Assembly (NCBI RefSeq): GCF_002925905.1
Contig: NZ_PRDB01000008.1
Location: 124,001 to 188,000, forward strand
DNA length: 64,000 bases
Source of the DNA: Klebsiella michiganensis
Lineage (GTDB): Bacteria > Pseudomonadota > Gammaproteobacteria > Enterobacterales > Enterobacteriaceae
Direction: 5' to 3'
Positions 38,801-47,473 of this stretch are shown here, piece by piece (the first letter of the stretch is position 1; every line of letters begins with the position of its first letter). Position numbers and translations under genes: made by a program. The notes under the pieces were generated by a model. It was given only the letters and a program-made list of their open reading frames with translations, ran no database searches and had not been told where the DNA came from.

Positions 38801-40308
38801 GCTGCTGCTCCTCCGGTGGAGTAATAAAGAATGTTCTCTTCCCGGGCCTCTGCGCCCGGAATTTCCGCCACGATGCGCCCGTCCCACAGCACGCAGATGC
38901 GATCGCACAGGCCGACCAGTTCGGCGAACTCGCCCGAGGCGTAAATCACCCCTTTGCCTTCCCGCGCCAGGCCGTCGATCGCGTTGAAGAGGTCCGTTTT
39001 GGCTTTGACGTCGACCCCTTTGGTCGGCTCATCGAAAATCAGGACGTTGGCGTTGCCGCGCAGCCATTTGCCTATCGCCACTTTTTGCTGATTGCCGCCG
39101 GAGAGACGGCGCAGGGTTTGCGCCGGACCCGATGTCCGAATGCCCACCCGGGCGATCACCTCTTCCGCCCAGCGCCAGGCCTGACGATGGCCAAACAGGC
39201 TCCAGCGGGAGAAGCTGCTATCGGCGCTGACCGCCAGGTTCATCGCCACCGGCTCTTCGATAAAAATGCCCTCTTTGCGCCGCTCTTCCGGCACCAACGC
39301 CAGACCGCGCGCCACCGAGTCCGCCGGGTCGCGCGGTCGCCACGGCTGGCTGTTCAGTTCGCCGCGGGTCAAACGGCTTTTGCTGGCGCCAAACAGCGCC
39401 TTGCACAGCTCGGTTTTCCCGGCGCCCGCCAGCCCGGCGATCCCCAGAATCTCCCCCTTGCGCAGACGCAACGAGATATCCTGCAGCAGCCCTTCGTCGT
39501 GCAGCCCTTCAATCTGTAGCAGCACCTCATCGCTATGCGGCGGCCGCTTCGGCGGAAAGATATCGCTCAGCTCATGCCCGAGCATCTTCTCGACGATCTG
39601 CTCGCCGCTCAGGTCGGCCATCGGCCCGCTCTCAATCAGCCGGCCGTCGCGCAGCACCGTCAGGGTGTCGCAGACCGCTTTTAATTCATGAATGCGGTGC
39701 GAGATAAACACGATACCAATGCCCTGCCGCTGCAGGCGGCGAACCACCGCAAACAGGCGCTCGCTTTCGTTTTGGTCCAGCGGCGCGGTCGGTTCATCGA
39801 GGATAAGAAAGCGGCAGTGATGCGACAGCGCGCGGGCCAGCAGGATTTGCTGTTTTTCCGCCAGCGTACAGCTGTCGATGGAGCGGCGTACGTCGAGGCT
39901 GACGTCAAGCTGAGCCAGCGCCTCGCGCGCCAGCTGGCGCAGCCGCCCCCAGCGGAAGGCGATCCCCGGCTCCGCCAACCTGTCGAGCATGATGTTTTCC
40001 GCGATGCTCAGGCCCGGGACCAGCGCCACGTCAACCTCCTGCTGCACCAGATGGATCCCCAGCTGTTTGGCATCGCGCGGCGAGCGAATGCTTACCGACT
40101 GGTTGTTAATCACCACCTCGCCTTCGTAATGGGCGTGCGTGCCGCACAGCACCGCCATGAGCGTGGACTTACCCGCGCCGTTGGCGCCGGTCAGCGCATG
40201 CACCGATCCCCCCTTCAGGGTGAAAGCCACGTTGCTGAGCGCCCGAAAGCCGGAAAAGGCCAGGCTAATATTTTGCATCTCAAGGCGATTGCCGGTCATC
40301 CCCTGCAC
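38797..40308 (-). CDS. sugar ABC transporter 2, fused ATP-binding protein
   Basis: 503-aa RbsA-type double ATPase. First domain: Walker A GANGAGKST, altered signature (CTLAEKQQ), Walker B FLILDEPTAPLD. Second domain: GLAGAGKTE and signature LSGGNQQKVA. First gene of the operon, which shares its upstream region with ybdH. Start 40308 (or ATG 40299). The gene order ATPase-permease-binding protein-LVIVD is unusual, as the binding protein often comes first. Confidence 0.9.
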   Translation of the reverse strand: MQGMTGNRLEMQNISLAFSGFRALSNVAFTLKGGSVHALTGANGAGKSTLMAVLCGTHAHYEGEVVINNQSVSIRSPRDAKQLGIHLVQQEVDVALVPGLSIAENIMLDRLAEPGIAFRWGRLRQLAREALAQLDVSLDVRRSIDSCTLAEKQQILLARALSHHCRFLILDEPTAPLDQNESERLFAVVRRLQRQGIGIVFISHRIHELKAVCDTLTVLRDGRLIESGPMADLSGEQIVEKMLGHELSDIFPPKRPPHSDEVLLQIEGLHDEGLLQDISLRLRKGEILGIAGLAGAGKTELCKALFGASKSRLTRGELNSQPWRPRDPADSVARGLALVPEERRKEGIFIEEPVAMNLAVSADSSFSRWSLFGHRQAWRWAEEVIARVGIRTSGPAQTLRRLSGGNQQKVAIGKWLRGNANVLIFDEPTKGVDVKAKTDLFNAIDGLAREGKGVIYASGEFAELVGLCDRICVLWDGRIVAEIPGAEAREENILYYSTGGAAA

Positions 40309-40400
40309 CCTGTCGATTAATGTTCTGATTTAACGAATTTTTCATAGCTCTCCTTGACTGACAAATGCATAAAAGGCATAAGATAAAGCGAAATAATATT

Positions 40401-40424
40401 AGCCATCCGGATGTCCAGACATAA
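40401..40424. promoter_or_regulatory. MetJ-like operator between ABC operon 2 and ybdH
   Basis: AGCCATCC, GGATGTCC and AGACATAA are three consecutive 8-mers in register, each 5/8 to AGACGTCT. MetJ binds arrays of weak boxes cooperatively. From memory, E. coli ybdL and ybdH are reported as MetJ targets, which supports this site. It could serve both divergent units. Confidence 0.55.
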
Positions 40425-40459
40425 CATCGGGTTAGCGAAACAGCACAAGGACAGCATTG

Positions 40460-41548
40460 ATGAGTCACAGCGATATCCGCGTGGTCCCCGGCCCCGCCAA
40501 CTACTATTCCCATCCCGGCAGCCTTGCCCGGCTGCAGGATTTTTACAGCGAAGAACAGCTTTCACGCGCGGTGTGGGTTTACGGCGAGCGGGCTATCGCG
40601 GGCGCGCAGGCTTTCCTGCCGGCAGCGTTTAACGCGCCTGGCGCCAAAAAAATATTATTTAAAGGCCACTGCAGCGAAAGCGACGTCAGCGAGCTGGCCC
40701 GCGCATCCGGCGACGATCGATCGGTGGTGATTGGCGTGGGCGGCGGCGCGCTGCTCGATACCGCGAAGGCGCTGGCCCGTCGCCTCGGCCTGCCGGTGGT
40801 GGCCATCCCCACCATCGCCGCCACCTGCGCGGCGTGGACGCCGCTGTCGGTGTGGTATAACGATGCCGGTCAGGCGCTGCAGTTTGAAATCTTCGACGAC
40901 GCCAACTTTCTGGTGCTGGTGGAGCCGCACATTATTCTTAACGCGCCGGCGGAATATCTGCTGGCGGGCATCGGCGATACGCTGGCGAAATGGTATGAAG
41001 CGGTGGTGCTGGCTCCGCAGCCGGAGACGCTGCCGCTCACCGTGCGCCTGGGTATCAACGGCGCGCTGGCGATCCGCGATGTTCTGCTGGAAAGCAGCGA
41101 AACCGCGCTGGCCGACCAGCAGCGCGGCGAGCTGACCCAGGCGTTTCGCGACGTGGTGGATGCGGTTATCGCCGGCGGCGGTATGGTCGGCGGGCTGGGC
41201 GAGCGCTATACCCGCGTCGCCGCCGCCCACGCGGTGCACAACGGGCTGACGGTACTGCCGCAGACCGAGAAGTATCTTCACGGGACCAAAGTCGCCTACG
41301 GCATTCTGGTCCAGAGCGCCCTGCTCGGCCAGGACGACGTGCTGGCGCAGCTGGTGCAGGCGTACCGGCGCTTTAATCTGCCGACTACGCTGGCGGCGCT
41401 GGAGGTGGACATCAACAACCGCGAACAGCTGGATAAGGTGATTGCCCATACCCTGCGCCCGGTGGAGTCCATCCATTTTCTGCCGGTTGAACTGAACGCC
41501 GAAACCCTGCGCGCGGCGTTTGAGAAGGTCGAACGTTTCGCCGGTTAA
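40460..41548 (+). CDS. hcxA: hydroxycarboxylate dehydrogenase A (YbdH/HcxA)
   Basis: 362-aa iron-containing (group III/GldA-like) alcohol dehydrogenase, nearly colinear with E. coli YbdH, which reduces 2-oxoglutarate and 2-oxobutanoate with NADPH. The nucleotide site is VVIGVGGGALLDTAKALA. Metal ligands are expected from GIGDTLAKWYEA and AAAHAVHNGL. ATG 40460 matches the E. coli length; the TTG at 40457 is not used. Backbone gene marking the right edge of the accessory block. Confidence 0.93.
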   Translation: MSHSDIRVVPGPANYYSHPGSLARLQDFYSEEQLSRAVWVYGERAIAGAQAFLPAAFNAPGAKKILFKGHCSESDVSELARASGDDRSVVIGVGGGALLDTAKALARRLGLPVVAIPTIAATCAAWTPLSVWYNDAGQALQFEIFDDANFLVLVEPHIILNAPAEYLLAGIGDTLAKWYEAVVLAPQPETLPLTVRLGINGALAIRDVLLESSETALADQQRGELTQAFRDVVDAVIAGGGMVGGLGERYTRVAAAHAVHNGLTVLPQTEKYLHGTKVAYGILVQSALLGQDDVLAQLVQAYRRFNLPTTLAALEVDINNREQLDKVIAHTLRPVESIHFLPVELNAETLRAAFEKVERFAG

Positions 41549-41562
41549 TCCCCCGTTTTATT

Positions 41563-41590
41563 CGCCTCTGCCGCCCGGCGGAGGCGCTTT
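41563..41590 (+). terminator. possible terminator after hcxA
   Basis: CGCCTCtGCCG (41563-41573) and CGGCgGAGGCG (41576-41586) form a near-perfect stem with a 2-nt loop, followed by CTTT. Confidence 0.5.
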
Positions 41591-41655
41591 CGAGCCGCCT
41601 CGCAAAGCCGATGTTTCTGCCTTCGCCAGAAGACGATTCTGCGTTAGGGTACCCT

Positions 41656-41702
41656 CATAAGAAAATAACAAACTTATCTTATAAACTTATTATTTTCTTA
41701 TG
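41656..41702. promoter_or_regulatory. inverted-repeat operator of the toxin-antitoxin unit
   Basis: CATAAGAAAATAA (41656-41668) and TTATTTTCTTATG (41690-41702) are perfect 13-bp arms separated by 21 AT-rich bp. They lie just before the toxin gene, a typical place for antitoxin autoregulation. Confidence 0.65.
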
Positions 41703-41734
41703 TTCAACTGAGGTGTACAGTGGAGGTACATAGC

Positions 41735-42027
41735 ATGCTCATCTGGTCAAAAGTGGCAAAAAGGAACTGGCAAATACCGATTATCGCTATCAGCAGCGAA
41801 TCAAAAGCAGGCTAGCTGATTTAGGTGACCGTACGGCTCCTCGGCCTGATGTCAGAAAGTTATCTAAACCAGAGAATCATTACCGTCTTCGGGTAGGGGA
41901 TTATCGGGTCATTTTCACACGTCAGGGGCTGACGCTGAGCGACCTGTTTATCGTGTCCGTTAAGCGCAGAACCTCAACAACCTATTTGCATGAGGAGAAT
42001 ATGCCATATGGCTGTTCAGATAATTAA
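41735..42027 (+). pseudogene. RelE/HigB-type toxin, frameshifted
   Basis: ATG 41735 reads MLIWSKVAKR and then runs into a stop. The downstream frame from the A5 tract at 41758-41762 (KKELANTDYRYQQRIKSRL, PENHYRLRVGDYRVIFTRQG) is a clear RelE/ParE-superfamily toxin, but it has an upstream in-frame TAG and no start. Adding one A to the tract restores MLIWSKVAKKELANTDYR and a full toxin of about 97 aa ending at 42027. So it is a 1-nt deletion, programmed slippage or a homopolymer sequencing error. The 3' end overlaps the antitoxin start. Confidence 0.8.
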
Positions 42028-42412
42028 GGATGATGAAGGGAAAGCGCAGTACGCGGTGATCCCCTACGACGAATACTTCCAGATGTGTTTGCAGCTAGCC
42101 GAGCTGGATGATGAAACGGAAGCCGATCTTGAAGATATTCCGGTAGAACACGATATCTACGACAACGTGATGCTGCCGGGTGACGTCTGCGACATCATGG
42201 ATAAAGAGAAAGTCAGCCTGCAGGCGGCCTGGCGCATTTTGCGCGGCCTGTCGCAGCAGGAGGTGGCCAATAAGCTCGGGATTAGCCAGTCGGCGGTATC
42301 CCAGCTAGAAGCTATCGATTCCCGCCCGCAAAAGCGCACCCGCGAAAAGCTGGCGGCAATATACGGCTGCACCCAGGAGCAGATCAGCCTGTATCTGCCG
42401 AAAGAGGGTTAA
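42008..42412 (+). CDS. XRE-family antitoxin (HigA-like)
   Basis: 134-aa DNA-binding antitoxin. The N-terminal part ([20 protein letters not shown], like a PHD/RelB-type beta strand and helix) precedes a C-terminal Cro/C1 helix-turn-helix ([21 protein letters not shown]). GAGGAG at 41993-41998 lies 9 nt before ATG 42008. The gene overlaps the toxin end by 20 bp. Intact although its toxin is shifted. Its stop overlaps that of convergent ybdD by 4 bp. Confidence 0.85.
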   Translation: MAVQIIKDDEGKAQYAVIPYDEYFQMCLQLAELDDETEADLEDIPVEHDIYDNVMLPGDVCDIMDKEKVSLQAAWRILRGLSQQEVANKLGISQSAVSQLEAIDSRPQKRTREKLAAIYGCTQEQISLYLPKEG

Positions 42413-42606
42413 CAGCACTTCGCGCCGCCTTTACCGCCGTAGCGCGCGTCCTGACGCTCGCGAAAAAACTCTTCATAGGTCATCGGCGTTTGTTCCGGAT
42501 GGGTCGCGCGGATGTGCTCCACGTAGTTGTCGTAATCCGGGACGCCGATCATCATTTTCGCCGCCTGGCCTAAATATTTTCCGGCTTTCGAAAGGGTATC
42601 AAACAT
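42409..42606 (-). CDS. ybdD: YbdD, CstA-associated small protein
   Basis: 65-aa DUF466/YbdD-YjiX family protein. It is needed with the pyruvate transporter CstA (the YjiX homologue works with BtsT). [17 protein letters not shown] and the C-terminal [10 protein letters not shown] match the family. Start at 42606, not the ATG two codons upstream. 55 bp downstream of cstA. Confidence 0.93.
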   Translation of the reverse strand: MFDTLSKAGKYLGQAAKMMIGVPDYDNYVEHIRATHPEQTPMTYEEFFRERQDARYGGKGGAKCC

Positions 42607-42661
42607 TTTCAACTCCCATCATCGCCCCCCTTCTCGCAAAAGAGGGCGATAACGTCATGGC

Positions 42662-44767
42662 TTAGTGGGCGCGTTTCGCCTGGGTCACCAGGCTATCAGC
42701 ATCAGCAGGCATCGCCTGGTAAGGGGTCTCTTTCGCCGTCGGTTTGTCCTCTTTCAGCGCCGCCAGCGCGGTCTTAATCGAGAACAGCGCCAGCACGACC
42801 ACCACCACCATAAAGAAGATGGTCAGCCCGGCATCCAGACGGTTGTTAAACACCAGCTGCGCCAGCTGCGACTCGGTGTACTGCGGCGGAATATTGCCGC
42901 TGTCAATCATCGCCTGGAACTTGTTGGCAATCGCCAGGAAGCCCACTTTGGTATCGGTGCTGAACGACTTCTGCCAGCCCGCGGTCAGCGTACAGATCAG
43001 CAGCCAGGAGGTCGGCAGCAGCGCGACCCAGGCATAGCGCTGGCGCTTCATCTTAAACAGTACCACCGCGCAGAGCATCAGCGCCATCCCCGCCAGCATC
43101 TGGTTGGCAATACCAAACAGCGGCCACAGCGTGTTGATGCCGCCAAGCGGGTCAACCACGCCCTGATGCAGAAAGTAGCCCCAAGCCAGCACGCACAGCG
43201 CCGTGGCGAGAAGGTTCGCCGGCAGCGAGCTGGTTTGCTTCAGGCCCGGGCTGATCACCCCGAGCAGATCCTGCAGCATAAAGCGCGCCGCGCGCGTGCC
43301 GGCATCCACCGCGGTCAGGATAAACAGCGCCTCGAACAGAATCGCGAAGTGATACCAGAAGGAGACGTCCATCAGGCCGCCCAGCGAACCGTGCAGAATA
43401 TAGGCCATGCCCACCGCCAGCGTCGGCGCGCCGCCCGCACGGGAGATAATCGACTGTTCCCCCACTTCGTTCGCAATCTGATTAAGCGTATCCGGGGTTA
43501 CGGTAAAGCCCCAGCTGCTCACCACCTGCGCCGCCGACGCTACCACATCGGTCACGCCCGCCGGGGCCAGCACCGCCATTGGGCTGTTCATCGCGAAGTA
43601 GACGCCCGGGTCGATAATACAGGCCGCCACCAGCGCCATAATCGCCACGAAGGACTCCATCAGCATGCCGCCGTAGCCGATAAAGCAGGCCTGGCCTTCA
43701 TTAGCCAGCATCTTCGGCGTCGTGCCGGAGGCAATCAGGGCATGGAAGCCGGAAACCGCGCCGCAGGCGATGGTGATAAACAGGAACGGGAACAGGCTGC
43801 CGCTCCATACTGGCCCGGTGCCATCGATAAATTTGGTCAGCGCCGGCATCGTCAGCGTCGGACGCATAATCAGAATACCAATCGCCAGACCGACGATGGT
43901 GCCGATTTTCAGGAAGGTGGAGAGGTAGTCGCGAGGCGCCAGCAGCAGCCAGACCGGCAGCACCGCGGCGATAAACCCGTAGCCCACCAGAATCCAGGTG
44001 AGCTGTACGCCGGTGTAGTCAAACCACGGCGCCCAGGTCGGGCTTTCCGCCACCCAGCCGCCGGAAATGATGGCGAACACCAGCATCACCAGGCCAATCA
44101 CCGACACCTCGCCAATGCGCCCGGGGCGCAGATAGCGAATATAGATCCCCATGAAAATCGCCAGCGGGATGGTAAAGGCCACGGTGTAAGTGCCCCACGG
44201 GCTGTGGGTCAGCGCTTTCACCACGATCATCGCCAGTACCGCGAGGATAATCACCATGATCATAAAGCAGGCCACCAGCGCCAGTACGCCGGCGGTCGGG
44301 CCCATCTCCTCTTTCACCAGCTCGCCGAGCGAACGTCCGTCGCGACGGGTGGAGACGAACAGCACCATAAAGTCCTGTACCGCTCCGGCCAGCACCACGC
44401 CCGCGAGGATCCAGATCATTCCCGGCAAATAGCCCATCTGCGCCGCCAGCACCGGACCAACCAGCGGCCCCGCGCCGGCAATGGCCGCAAAATGGTGACC
44501 GAACAGCACTTTCTTATCGGTTGGAACGTAGTCGAGGCCGTCGTTGTGACGCACCGCCGGAGTCATGCGCGTCGGGTCGACCGCCAGCACGTTTTTAGCG
44601 ATATACAGGCCGTAAAAGCGATAGGCGATCAGATAGACGCAGACTGCCGCGACGACAATCCACAGCGCGTTAATCTGTTCACCCCGGTTTAGCGCGATAT
44701 AGCCCAGGGCAAAGGCTCCGATAACGGAGAGCAGTGTCCAGATGAGGTATTTCCCTGAATTATTCAT
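42662..44767 (-). CDS. cstA: pyruvate transporter / carbon starvation protein CstA
   Basis: 701-aa polytopic membrane protein (CstA family, 16-18 helices), in E. coli a pyruvate/H+ symporter induced by carbon starvation and also linked to peptide uptake. Colinear with E. coli CstA throughout, for example VLFGHHFAAIAGAGPLVGP and FMLQDLLGVISPGL. Two adjacent ATGs (44770 and 44767); the second gives the E. coli length. Forms an operon with ybdD. Confidence 0.97.
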   Translation of the reverse strand: MNNSGKYLIWTLLSVIGAFALGYIALNRGEQINALWIVVAAVCVYLIAYRFYGLYIAKNVLAVDPTRMTPAVRHNDGLDYVPTDKKVLFGHHFAAIAGAGPLVGPVLAAQMGYLPGMIWILAGVVLAGAVQDFMVLFVSTRRDGRSLGELVKEEMGPTAGVLALVACFMIMVIILAVLAMIVVKALTHSPWGTYTVAFTIPLAIFMGIYIRYLRPGRIGEVSVIGLVMLVFAIISGGWVAESPTWAPWFDYTGVQLTWILVGYGFIAAVLPVWLLLAPRDYLSTFLKIGTIVGLAIGILIMRPTLTMPALTKFIDGTGPVWSGSLFPFLFITIACGAVSGFHALIASGTTPKMLANEGQACFIGYGGMLMESFVAIMALVAACIIDPGVYFAMNSPMAVLAPAGVTDVVASAAQVVSSWGFTVTPDTLNQIANEVGEQSIISRAGGAPTLAVGMAYILHGSLGGLMDVSFWYHFAILFEALFILTAVDAGTRAARFMLQDLLGVISPGLKQTSSLPANLLATALCVLAWGYFLHQGVVDPLGGINTLWPLFGIANQMLAGMALMLCAVVLFKMKRQRYAWVALLPTSWLLICTLTAGWQKSFSTDTKVGFLAIANKFQAMIDSGNIPPQYTESQLAQLVFNNRLDAGLTIFFMVVVVVLALFSIKTALAALKEDKPTAKETPYQAMPADADSLVTQAKRAH

Positions 44768-44959
44768 CATTGTGTTCCACAGGTAGGGTAATCAGGATGT
44801 TACAAGTTGTTTCTAGAACACAATGGAAGTTTTAACAACTTTGAAACGTTGCAGATGTCGCCTGACGGCAAGGATTTATCTCACATTGCAAGCGAGATCA
44901 CTTCTGGCAGGAAAATGGATGAAAACGGGGAGGGATAATCTGTCACTGCATCGCATCCT

Positions 44960-45430
44960 GCTTCCCCGGAGGCGGCGCTTGACGCGCCTGTCCGGGCTAC
45001 AGGTCCGCAGACGATGATGAACCCGTAGCCCGGGTAAGCGCAGCGCGACCCGGGAAGAAGCCGCACCGATACATTCATCCCGGCGTATCCCCGGGTTGCG
45101 GCGTAAACGCCTTACCCGGGCTACCGGTCCGCAGACGATGGTGAACCCGTAGCCCGGGTAAGCGCAGCGCGACCCGGGAAGAAGCCGCACCGATGCATTC
45201 ATCCCGGCGTATCCCCGGGTTGCGGCGTAAACGCCTTACCCGGGCTACCGGCCCGCAGACGATGATGAACCCGTAGCCCGGGTAAGCGCAGCGCGACCCG
45301 GGAAGAAGCCGCACCGATGCATTCATCCCGGCGTATCCCCGGGTTGCGGCGTAAACGTCTTACCCGGGCTACCGGCCCGCAGACGATGATGAACCCGTAG
45401 CCCGGGTAAGCGCAGCGCGACCCGGGAACA
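44960..45430. repeat. REP-derived 124-bp tandem repeat array
   Basis: After one ordinary REP (44963-45010), the segment GTAGCCCGGGTAAGCGCAGC starts at 45025, 45149, 45273 and 45397, an exact 124-bp period. Each unit contains two inverted REPs and the CCGCACCGATGCATTCATCC spacer. Units differ by only a few bases. Fills the cstA-entH gap together with about 190 bp of cstA promoter region, in which I see no gene. Confidence 0.9.
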
Positions 45431-45439
45431 GGCTATGCC

Positions 45440-45853
45440 TCAGCCGAGGACCGCCGTGCCCAGACGGCAGGTGCAGCAGCGTCGTCCCCGCTCGTCGAAC
45501 ACCGCAATTTCCCAGCTCTGGCCCTGACGCCCCAGGTGCAGCGCCCGGCATTCGCCGCGGACTTTGCCGCTGGAGACCGCCCGGTGATGGGTGGCATTGA
45601 GCTCGGTCCCCACTACGCACTGCCCCTCTTCGGTCATCAGCCACCCGGCCATCGAGCCCAGGGTTTCCGCCAGCGCCGCGGAGGCGCCGCCGTGCAGCAG
45701 CCCGAACGGCTGATGGGTTCGCGCGTCGACCGGCATTTCCGCTTCCAGCACGCCCTCCTCAAGCCGGGTATAAACGATGCCCAGATGCGCCACCATCGTA
45801 TTGACGCTGGTCGCGTTGAGTTCATCCAGCGTCAGCTGACGTTTCCAGGCCAT
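45440..45853 (-). CDS. entH: enterobactin proofreading thioesterase EntH
   Basis: 137-aa hotdog-fold thioesterase that clears wrongly loaded EntB carrier protein. The active-site Glu is in [16 protein letters not shown], with [10 protein letters not shown] upstream. Colinear with E. coli EntH (YbdB). Last gene of entCEBAH; its start directly follows the entA stop. Confidence 0.95.
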   Translation of the reverse strand: MAWKRQLTLDELNATSVNTMVAHLGIVYTRLEEGVLEAEMPVDARTHQPFGLLHGGASAALAETLGSMAGWLMTEEGQCVVGTELNATHHRAVSSGKVRGECRALHLGRQGQSWEIAVFDERGRRCCTCRLGTAVLG

Positions 45854-46609
45854 TTATGCCCCCAGCGTCGAGCCGCCGTCCACCACGATATCCTGCAGCG
45901 TGATATGGCTGGCGTGGTCGGAGGCGAGGAACAGAATGGTATTGGCAATCTCCTGCGGGCGGGCGATTTTGCCCAGCGGAATGCCCAGCTTAAACTGCTC
46001 GCCGAAGCCGCGAATGCGCTGCTGCTCAGCGTCATCGCTCACCCACAGCGTCCGCTGCATATCGGTATCGGTAGAGCCAGGAGAAACCAGATTACAGCGT
46101 ACGCCGCTGCCCGCCAGCTCCAGCCCGACGGTCAGCGCCAGGCTCTTCAGCGCCGCCTTTGATGCGCCGTAGGCGCTCATGCCAATGCGCGGCGTATGCG
46201 CAGCGTCGGACGCCACGGTCACAATCGCCCCGCCTTTTTGGCGGCGGAACTGCGCCATCGTCTGCTGGAACAGGTTAAACGCCCCGCCAACGTTAACGGC
46301 AAAGGTCTGCTGCCAATCTTCCTGGCTCAGCGCATCGGTCGCCCCCATCCGCAAAATACCGGCGGCATTGACCAGCACATCCAGCCGCGCGATCCCTGCC
46401 AGCAGGCGGCCGCACGTCTGCGCCACCTGCTGCGCGTCGGCAACGTCCAGCGTCTCGGTGGCGAACGGGTAGCTTTCGCCGTCGAACGCCAAATCAAACC
46501 CGGTTACCTGCGCGCCGGCCTCAACGAACGCCAGGGCGGTGGCGTAGCCGATCCCCTTGCCCGCGCCGGTGATCCACACGGTCCGGCCGTGAAAATCGAG
46601 CCCGTTCAT
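45854..46609 (-). CDS. entA: 2,3-dihydro-2,3-dihydroxybenzoate dehydrogenase
   Basis: 251-aa short-chain dehydrogenase that oxidises 2,3-dihydro-DHB to 2,3-dihydroxybenzoate with NAD+. TGAGKGIG cofactor motif near residue 12, NAAG, catalytic Ser and YxxxK (YGASK). ATG 46609 overlaps the last base of entB's stop; the ATG 10 codons earlier is not used. Confidence 0.96.
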   Translation of the reverse strand: MNGLDFHGRTVWITGAGKGIGYATALAFVEAGAQVTGFDLAFDGESYPFATETLDVADAQQVAQTCGRLLAGIARLDVLVNAAGILRMGATDALSQEDWQQTFAVNVGGAFNLFQQTMAQFRRQKGGAIVTVASDAAHTPRIGMSAYGASKAALKSLALTVGLELAGSGVRCNLVSPGSTDTDMQRTLWVSDDAEQQRIRGFGEQFKLGIPLGKIARPQEIANTILFLASDHASHITLQDIVVDGGSTLGA

Positions 46610-47460
46610 TATTTCACCTCGCGGGAAAGCAGCGCCCACCAGGCATCAATGGTCGGATTTTTCGCCAGCACCACGAAGTCGATATCGCCGTGCACTTTAC
46701 GCCAGCGGGCGGCGAGCGCCATCATGCGTACCGAATCCAGGCCGTAGTCGATCAGGTTTTCGTCATCCATCGGTTCGTCGGATTCATCCAGCAGCGGCAG
46801 CACCAGCGCCCGCAGCGCCGCTTTCGATGCCGGCAGCGGCAGCAGCTCTTCGGTCATCACCACTCGACCGGAGCGACCCGCCACGTAGTTGAGCGCCATC
46901 AGGTGCTCCTCGCGGCTGAAATCGGCCAGCGCGTCGGCAACGAAGAACGGCTTAATATCGCGCATAAACGCATCGGTCGCAGTGGTCATGCAGCCGATAT
47001 GGGCATATACGCCGGTGATGATTAGCTGATCGCGCCCCGCCTCTTTCAGCATCTCCTCCAGCGGCGAGCGATGAAACGCGCTGTAGCGCCACTTCACCAG
47101 CACGGTGTCGTTGTCGTCCGGCGCAAGCGCGGCAATCACCTGCTGCTGTTCCGGCGAACGGGTCAGGCCCGGCCCCCACATGTCGTTCAGCAGCGCGCGG
47201 TCTTCATCGCTCTGCTCTTTCGGCTGGGCGGTGTAAAAAACCGGAATATGGTTCTGTTTGCAGAACTCGCGCAGGGCGGCGATGTTGGCCACCACTTTCT
47301 CCATCATCGCGCTGTTTTCGCCCCAGAAGTTAAGGAAATACTCCTGCATATCGTGGATCAACAGCGCGGCACGGGACGGCTCAAATGCCCAGTTCACTTT
47401 ATTCGCCGGGATATCGCTGGCTTCCGGCAGCGCGTAAGCCTGTAATTTTGGGATTGCCAT
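46609..47460 (-). CDS. entB: isochorismatase / aryl carrier protein EntB
   Basis: 283-aa bifunctional protein. The N-terminal isochorismatase ([26 protein letters not shown]) makes 2,3-dihydro-DHB and pyruvate. The C-terminal aryl carrier domain has its phosphopantetheine Ser243 in YGLDSVRMM and holds DHB for EntE and EntF. Colinear with the E. coli protein. Confidence 0.97.
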   Translation of the reverse strand: MAIPKLQAYALPEASDIPANKVNWAFEPSRAALLIHDMQEYFLNFWGENSAMMEKVVANIAALREFCKQNHIPVFYTAQPKEQSDEDRALLNDMWGPGLTRSPEQQQVIAALAPDDNDTVLVKWRYSAFHRSPLEEMLKEAGRDQLIITGVYAHIGCMTTATDAFMRDIKPFFVADALADFSREEHLMALNYVAGRSGRVVMTEELLPLPASKAALRALVLPLLDESDEPMDDENLIDYGLDSVRMMALAARWRKVHGDIDFVVLAKNPTIDAWWALLSREVK

Positions 47461-47473
47461 TCTGTCTTCTCCT

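Noticed and set aside
42665-44692. 675-codon open frame opposite cstA
   Set aside because: Same antisense effect. His/Arg/Gln-rich translation with no domain; cstA is certain.
44960-45430. CRISPR-like regular repeats
   Set aside because: The repeated unit is 124 bp with no variable spacers and consists of REP palindromes, so it is a tandem BIME array. No cas genes are present.
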